Shown here piece after piece: positions 59,537 through 64,000 of a stretch of 64,000 nt of DNA (position 1 is its first letter; every line of letters starts with the position of its first letter). The DNA is taken from the NCBI GenBank assembly GCA_002471575.1, contig DKQG01000034.1, positions 102,571 through 166,570 of the forward strand, given 5' to 3'. The DNA is from Alphaproteobacteria bacterium UBA7314. GTDB lineage: Bacteria; Pseudomonadota; Alphaproteobacteria; MPNO01; UBA830. A program made the translations under genes and the position numbers. Below the pieces are notes generated by a model. The model searched no databases. It was not told the DNA's origin and saw only the letters and a list, made by a program, of their open reading frames with translations.

Positions 59537-59896
59537 CTACGCGCGGTGAAACTTGAATGTGGGCGACACGTGTTCACACTGGTATCGGCCAAGGGCTGGG
59601 GCATTGTAGCGGAACCCAGAACGAGATACGCATTTGGTCGAGATTCCCGCATGTTGGCGGGCTCTCACTTTTGCATCATTAAGATCTTGGTAATGCCAGA
59701 ATCCCATTAGGCCCGCTACAAATGACGTCTCAAGATCAATCGGTTTAACTGCAATTTTTATTCCCAGTTTCGAAAGATCTGGAACGTAGAGGATTTTCCG
59801 GGTGTGTGGAGGGCAAGAAATTTCGTTGGAACAGTCGGCTGCTGCAGAAGACTCGTTAAAGCCACTAATTTTGTAAGTTTCACCAAACCCGACCTT
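59537..59896 (-). pseudogene. 119-codon open frame without a start codon, downstream of rnpB
   Basis: On the minus strand a frame stays open for 119 codons between the rnpB 3' end and a TAG at 59539, but it opens right after a TGA and has no start codon until an internal ATG. It reads ISCPPHTRKILYVPDLSKLG, then IKIAVKPIDLETSFVAGLMG and FWHYQDLNDAKVRARQHAG. I do not recognise the family. The segment is AT-richer than the neighbouring genes. It may be the remains of a transferred gene or a chance frame; a plus-strand frame at 59492-59710 overlaps it and looks less protein-like. The rest of 59238-59911 holds only the LexA-like site. Confidence 0.3.
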
Positions 59897-59911
59897 TCAT
59901 ACGGTAGAGGT

Positions 59912-60308
<397 letters not shown>

Positions 60309-60342
60309 ACCGGCGGCACAGTCGGGCCAAACGGGTTTCAGG

Positions 60343-61020
60343 TCAACTTTTTATGGCGGCGACGGCAGCGATCATCGACCGCGTGCGGAGATCCGCTTCG
60401 CCGCTGACAGCGTGCGGTACGAAGTGGCGCTGGAAGGCGGTGACGACATCGTCCAGTAGCGCGCTGGGGTCGTAGCCAATCGCGGTCAGCATGTCGGGCA
60501 CGTCCGCGGGTTCGACAGGGTCGGTGGCTGAACGGGGCCAGATCGCCAGGCCCTGTCGCGCCAGTTCCTGCCAGTCAAATAACTCACCAGGGTCCTGTTT
60601 CCGTGCCGGGGCGATATCCGAATGTCCGACGACCCGGGCTGGCGCGATGCCGTGACGCGCGACGATATCACCGAGCAGCGACCTGACCGCAGCCATCTGC
60701 GGTGCCGTAAACGGGCGGTAGCCGAACTCGTGCCCCGGATTCACAATCTCGATGCCGACCGACCGGTCGTTGATGTCGGTTGCGCCCCGCCAGTAACTTA
60801 CCCCCGCATGCCAGGCACTTTTGTCCTCCAACACCAGCCTGAACACCCCGCCGTCCTCATCCACCATGTAGTGGGCGCTGACCTCCGCCGCCGGGTCGCA
60901 CATGCGCTCAAGGGCGGCGCGGGCGGACTGCATGCCGGTGTAGTGCAGCACGACCATGTCAATCGCGCCGTCAACCGATCGGTCGCTGAGATTGGGCGAT
61001 GGGCAGTCCTGGATGTTCAC
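60343..61020 (-). CDS. N-acetylmuramoyl-L-alanine amidase (AmpD/AmiD type)
   Basis: This 225-residue zinc amidase cuts the bond between MurNAc and the stem peptide, probably for cell-wall recycling. Amidase_2 motifs are DMVVLHYTGMQSARAALERM (first zinc His), VSAHYMVDEDGGVFRLV, WRGATDINDRSVGIEIVN (catalytic Glu) and VVGHSDIAPARKQDPGELF (second His and the third metal ligand). No signal peptide is seen, so it is probably cytoplasmic. The start is GTG at 61020 after GGAAGGA, one base past the EamA stop. It precedes rnpB on the same strand. Confidence 0.9.
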   Translation of the reverse strand: MNIQDCPSPNLSDRSVDGAIDMVVLHYTGMQSARAALERMCDPAAEVSAHYMVDEDGGVFRLVLEDKSAWHAGVSYWRGATDINDRSVGIEIVNPGHEFGYRPFTAPQMAAVRSLLGDIVARHGIAPARVVGHSDIAPARKQDPGELFDWQELARQGLAIWPRSATDPVEPADVPDMLTAIGYDPSALLDDVVTAFQRHFVPHAVSGEADLRTRSMIAAVAAIKS

Positions 61021-61021
61021 G

Positions 61022-61906
61022 TCATCCTTCCTTTGCGGGCGGTGTTTCCACTGTCGCGGATTCCGATTTCCGGAATATAATGATAGCGACGCCGGCAAGG
61101 GTCACAAGGCCACCGGCAAAGATAAGCCAAGTCAGCGTTTCGCCAAGCAGCACGATCCCGAAGCTGACGCCTAAAACCGGGATCAGCAGCGTAAACGGCA
61201 TCGTCTGATTGGTCCGGTATTTAGGCACCAACCGGTACCACAGCCCGTGCCCGACGATGCTGACGATAATTCCCATATGCAGGATGGCGACCCAGGTTTC
61301 GGTGCCGGCGCCTACCACCGCGTCGATCTGTCCGGATTCGAACAGAACCGCCATAAGTGCCATCTGCGGAATGGCAAACACTGCCATCCATCCGTTGATT
61401 GCGAAGACGCTGACATCGCCGAGAGCCCGCAGCTGCAGATTGGCGGCACCAAACGCCAGTGCAGAGATCAGTGCCATACCGGCGTAGGGCAGGTTGTCCA
61501 ACACCCGCGGTTCGCCCACCAGCATGGTGACGCCGACGAAACAGATTATGATACCGGCTGCCCGGCGCCAGCCGAACGTTTCGCGGAAGAAGATCAGTGC
61601 CAGCAGTAGCGCGAATGGGACCGATGTCTGGATGATCAGCGCGGCGGTGCCGACTTGAATGTTTTCGATGGCGACGAACATCAGGCCGAAATGAAGTGTG
61701 CCCATGGTGACCGACAGGCCGAACAGTTTTCCCATGTGGCCGCGCGGATAGCTGACGAACGGGATCAGGGTGATCGCGATAACCGCCATTCGGACCGTGA
61801 TGAGCGTCCAGCCCGGAATTTCGGCTGCCGCGATCCGGGCCGCGACGATATTGGATGCCCAGACCGCCATTACCAGCACCGCAAGCAGCATGTGGGAGGG
61901 GTTCAT
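61022..61906 (-). CDS. EamA family (DMT superfamily) transporter
   Basis: This 294-residue membrane protein has two EamA repeats and about ten hydrophobic helices, starting with MLLAVLVMAVWASNIVAARI and ending with LTWLIFAGGLVTLAGVAIII before a short charged tail. The pattern is that of drug/metabolite exporters; the transported compound is unknown. It lies just upstream of the amidase (one base between stop and start), suggesting co-transcription. No strong ribosome site precedes the ATG. Confidence 0.87.
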   Translation of the reverse strand: MNPSHMLLAVLVMAVWASNIVAARIAAAEIPGWTLITVRMAVIAITLIPFVSYPRGHMGKLFGLSVTMGTLHFGLMFVAIENIQVGTAALIIQTSVPFALLLALIFFRETFGWRRAAGIIICFVGVTMLVGEPRVLDNLPYAGMALISALAFGAANLQLRALGDVSVFAINGWMAVFAIPQMALMAVLFESGQIDAVVGAGTETWVAILHMGIIVSIVGHGLWYRLVPKYRTNQTMPFTLLIPVLGVSFGIVLLGETLTWLIFAGGLVTLAGVAIIIFRKSESATVETPPAKEG

Positions 61907-62373
61907 GGTAGCGAAGAGTCGGAGTGAGGACGGGTAATGTCAAACGGCGAATTAACCCAGACGACAATGATATCCGGAAGCGTCGGTAATTCTCACAGGC
62001 CCATCGATTGCAACAATCCGAGACATTTTTTCCCGGAGTCCGTTGAATATTGCTACTAGGCAGGGATATTGCACATGCTTTCTCGACAAAAAATCGACGT
62101 GAAAATGTTGGGATGACACGATGAAAAAGTCGGGGAACAAGTCGGGAAATGAGTGCTTCAGCGCAGTTGCTGCTGGTCTACTAGGTGCGATGCTGCTTGG
62201 TTGCGCCTTTCCAATACTGGCGCAATCGGGCTGTATGAAACCCACCTTCGGCAGCTGACGAGAACGGTGGCCCGGCGTACTGGGATCACCGTTTTTTTTG
62301 CTTTGCCGTCGTTGGCATCGGGACAGAATATCCCGATAATCCCGAAATCGGATGGTCATTGGAGTGGGGACGT
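61907..62373. other. Divergent intergenic region between EamA and the AMP-forming ligase
   Basis: The 467-base interval separates minus-strand eamA from the plus-strand ligase and should hold promoters for both. A short plus-strand frame with a hydrophobic core lies at 62121-62258 and is described separately. No terminator, riboswitch or mobile sequence was recognised. Confidence 0.5.
62121..62258 (+). CDS. Possible 45-residue secreted or lipid-modified peptide
   Basis: The frame starts MKKSGNKSGNECFSAVAAGL, has a hydrophobic core, a possible lipobox MLLGC at about residues 25-28, and ends AQSGCMKPTFGS before a TGA. A GGGA lies seven bases before the ATG. The basic start, hydrophobic stretch and Cys are what a small lipoprotein needs, but I know no homologue, and it could be the truncated start of a lost exported protein. 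Confidence 0.35.
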   Translation: MKKSGNKSGNECFSAVAAGLLGAMLLGCAFPILAQSGCMKPTFGS

Positions 62374-63987
62374 TTGTCCGAACAACTGAAAAATCCCGAA
62401 CGGCAGAGAATGGGGATCAGCCACTTTGTCAGCCGTGCCGCGGAGTTGCATCCCGACCGGATCGCGATCGACGATCTGCTGAATCGGCGGACACTCAACT
62501 ATGTCGAACTTGACGCACGGATCAACCGGCTTGGTCGTGCCCTGATCCGCCAGGGGGTTCGCCGTGGTGACATGGTCGCTTTCATGCTGCGCAACGAGCA
62601 CGCGTTGGTCGAAACAGTCTTTGCCTGTGCCCGCATCGGTGCCATAGTTGCCCCCCTGAACGTTCGATTGATCGCGGGCGAGGTCGCTGAATACGTAAAC
62701 GATCATGGTTGTCGCACAGCACTCGCGGATACGGAATTCGCGGACCGGTTCGAAGATATCGGTGTGGAATTTCGAATTTCCTTCGGAGACGTCACCCCGT
62801 CCGGCTGGGAAGATTACGAATCTCTCCTGGCGGTGGAAGATCCCGCCTCACTTCCTGCCGTCACGTCGCTGGACGATCCTTACCGGCTGGTGATGACGGG
62901 CGGCACCACAGGGAAAAGCAAAGGGGTGCTGCATAGCCAGGGCGGGTCGGTGATTACCGTGCTGGCGGATGTCGCGGAATACGGTATTGGGCGCGGATGG
63001 CAAACCTTGACAATCCTTCCCGGATACCACGTCGCCGGCATGGAATGGGGCATGTTCACGATTTTCGCCCGCGCCGGTACAGTCGTATTCCCTGCCAGTA
63101 ATTCGTTCGATCCGGTCGCCTATCTGGACGTAGTTCGGACGCGCGGTATCGAGTACCTGCCGCTGGTCCCTGCGGTGATCAACCCCTTGTACGATGCCTG
63201 GGATGGCGTGCCGCTGGAGGCACCGCGCACAGTGGTGACGACGGCCGCGCCGACGCCTCTGGCACTGCGGCGGAAGCTAGCGGAACTGTTTCCCGCCGCC
63301 GATATCTTCGCGGCCGCAGGGCTGAGCGAGAGTCTGAACCTCGCGACACAGGGTCCCGGTGAATTTCTCGACCAGCCGGCCGCGATCGGCGAACCGCACC
63401 TCGATACCCGTGTTCTCATCCTGGATGATGACGACCGTTCTGTTGCGCGCGGGATGCCTGGCAATGTAGCGATGCGTAATTTTAATACCGCACTGGGCTA
63501 TCACCGGAGTCCGGAGGCTGCTGCCGTCACGTGGCGCCCCCGGCAGGGCGACCCGGAGGGACTGCACTGGTGTTTCACCGGTGATATCGGTGCGATGGAC
63601 GCCGAGGGTCGTATCACTCTCGTCGATCGGTCGAAAGACGTGGTCAAGACGGGTGGGGAAAGCGTGCCATCGGTCGAGGTCGAGACAACTTATATCGGGC
63701 ATCCCCATATCCGCGATTGTGCCGCGATCGGCGTCGAGGACGAGCGTTGGGGCGAGGCGATCCTGCTGGTTGCCGTTCCGGAGGCTGACGCCCCGGACGA
63801 TTCCGAGCTCGCCGTGCTACTTTTTTCGTGGGGACGTGTAGAAATGTCGGCATTCAAGGTGCCCAAGAAAATAGCCTTCGTGGACGAGCTGCCACGCAGC
63901 CATTTCGGCAAGGTGCTGAAACGGGAATTGCGGGACAGGGACTTCCACCGCGTCTTCGATGCCCCTTCCGGCAAGAGCTCGGCATGA
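62374..63987 (+). CDS. AMP-forming acyl-CoA synthetase/ligase
   Basis: This protein of about 537 residues activates a carboxylic acid as its adenylate and joins it to CoA. ANL-family motifs are MTGGTTGKSKGVLHSQGG (A3, phosphate loop), AAAGLSESLNLATQG (A5), FTGDIGAMDAEGRITLVDR (A7), SKDVVKTGGESVPSVEVE (A8) and SHFGKVLKREL (A10 with the catalytic Lys). The start is uncertain: TTG at 62374 follows GGGGA, whereas ATG at 62410 (MGISHFVSRAAELHPDRIAI) fits the usual N-terminus but has a weak ribosome site. The acid substrate is unknown. Its stop overlaps a further start, so an operon continues beyond the window. Confidence 0.88.
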   Translation: MSEQLKNPERQRMGISHFVSRAAELHPDRIAIDDLLNRRTLNYVELDARINRLGRALIRQGVRRGDMVAFMLRNEHALVETVFACARIGAIVAPLNVRLIAGEVAEYVNDHGCRTALADTEFADRFEDIGVEFRISFGDVTPSGWEDYESLLAVEDPASLPAVTSLDDPYRLVMTGGTTGKSKGVLHSQGGSVITVLADVAEYGIGRGWQTLTILPGYHVAGMEWGMFTIFARAGTVVFPASNSFDPVAYLDVVRTRGIEYLPLVPAVINPLYDAWDGVPLEAPRTVVTTAAPTPLALRRKLAELFPAADIFAAAGLSESLNLATQGPGEFLDQPAAIGEPHLDTRVLILDDDDRSVARGMPGNVAMRNFNTALGYHRSPEAAAVTWRPRQGDPEGLHWCFTGDIGAMDAEGRITLVDRSKDVVKTGGESVPSVEVETTYIGHPHIRDCAAIGVEDERWGEAILLVAVPEADAPDDSELAVLLFSWGRVEMSAFKVPKKIAFVDELPRSHFGKVLKRELRDRDFHRVFDAPSGKSSA

Positions 63988-64000
63988 CCGACTGTCCCTG
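63984..64000 (+). CDS. Start of a further gene, cut by the window end
   Basis: An ATG at 63984 overlaps the ligase stop as ATGA, the coupling used repeatedly in this window, and opens MTDCP before the sequence ends. Nothing can be said of its product; it may be a partner of the acyl-CoA ligase. Confidence 0.4.

Noticed and set aside
59492..59710. A 72-codon plus-strand frame
   Set aside because: It starts with GTG without a ribosome site and overlaps a longer, more protein-like minus frame; no family recognised.

Overview
The window looks like a chromosomal segment of a free-living alphaproteobacterium, probably Rhodospirillales-like. I infer this from the dense gene packing with many ATGA/TAATG overlaps, the high-GC codon usage, the rpoD-tRNA and rnpB-mraZ neighbourhoods, the long Pro/Ala-rich FtsZ linker and a GTTC-N7-GTTC LexA-type site. 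No intact insertion sequence, prophage or CRISPR array is visible.

Layout. (1) 1-800: the 3' end of rpoD and a CAU-anticodon tRNA whose 3' end is abutted by the decayed C-terminus of a serine recombinase, a relic of an old integration at the tRNA. (2) 882-13585, all on the minus strand: a catabolic accessory region. It holds dienelactone hydrolase, a cytosine-deaminase-like amidohydrolase, a GNAT, a cupin protein, YtoQ, a HyuB/HyuA pair with an SDR, a GST and a second orphan HyuB. A decayed NAD-binding oxidoreductase sits inside the hyu operon and a bacterioferritin fragment sits in a gap. (3) 13696-16847: ettA facing mlaC-mlaA. (4) 17175-25532: a probable methionine-cycle operon, in which an ArsR-methyltransferase fusion regulator with a strong palindromic operator precedes metF and metH, followed almost without gaps by an ADP-forming acyl-CoA synthetase pair and a thioesterase. 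(5) 25662-33878: a ClC channel, uvrD/pcrA, prmA and aminopeptidase P, interrupted by two clear minus-strand pseudogenes (an S1C-type serine protease and an IalB-family protein). (6) 34007-40420: lpxC, then bamD-recN-ligA-gst. (7) 40560-59133: a complete minus-strand division and cell-wall (dcw) cluster, mraZ-rsmH-ftsL-ftsI-murE-murF-mraY-murD-ftsW-murG-murC-murB-ddl-ftsQ-ftsA-ftsZ, with MraZ boxes upstream. (8) 59384-64000: a LexA-like site, a decayed reading frame, rnpB, an AmpD-type amidase, an EamA transporter and an AMP-forming ligase.

How the genes work together. The dcw block makes lipid II (MurB-F, Ddl, MraY, MurG), polymerises it at the septum (FtsW, FtsI) and builds the division machine (FtsL, Q, A, Z). 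LpxC, BamD and the MlaA/MlaC pair serve the outer membrane. MetF feeds methyl-tetrahydrofolate to MetH under a regulator that probably senses SAM or SAH. The hyu region probably opens cyclic amides or related compounds, but its substrate cannot be read from sequence.

The most notable signal beyond ordinary annotation is the number of decayed genes (recombinase, bacterioferritin, oxidoreductase, serine protease, IalB, and an unknown frame next to rnpB), several of which still read almost continuously. The next most notable are the well-formed regulatory sites upstream of arsR-metF-metH and of mraZ. I did not find convincing evidence of a wholly new system; the closest candidates are the hyu cluster with a zinc-ribbon-tailed HyuB and the coupling of methionine genes to an ADP-forming acyl-CoA synthetase.
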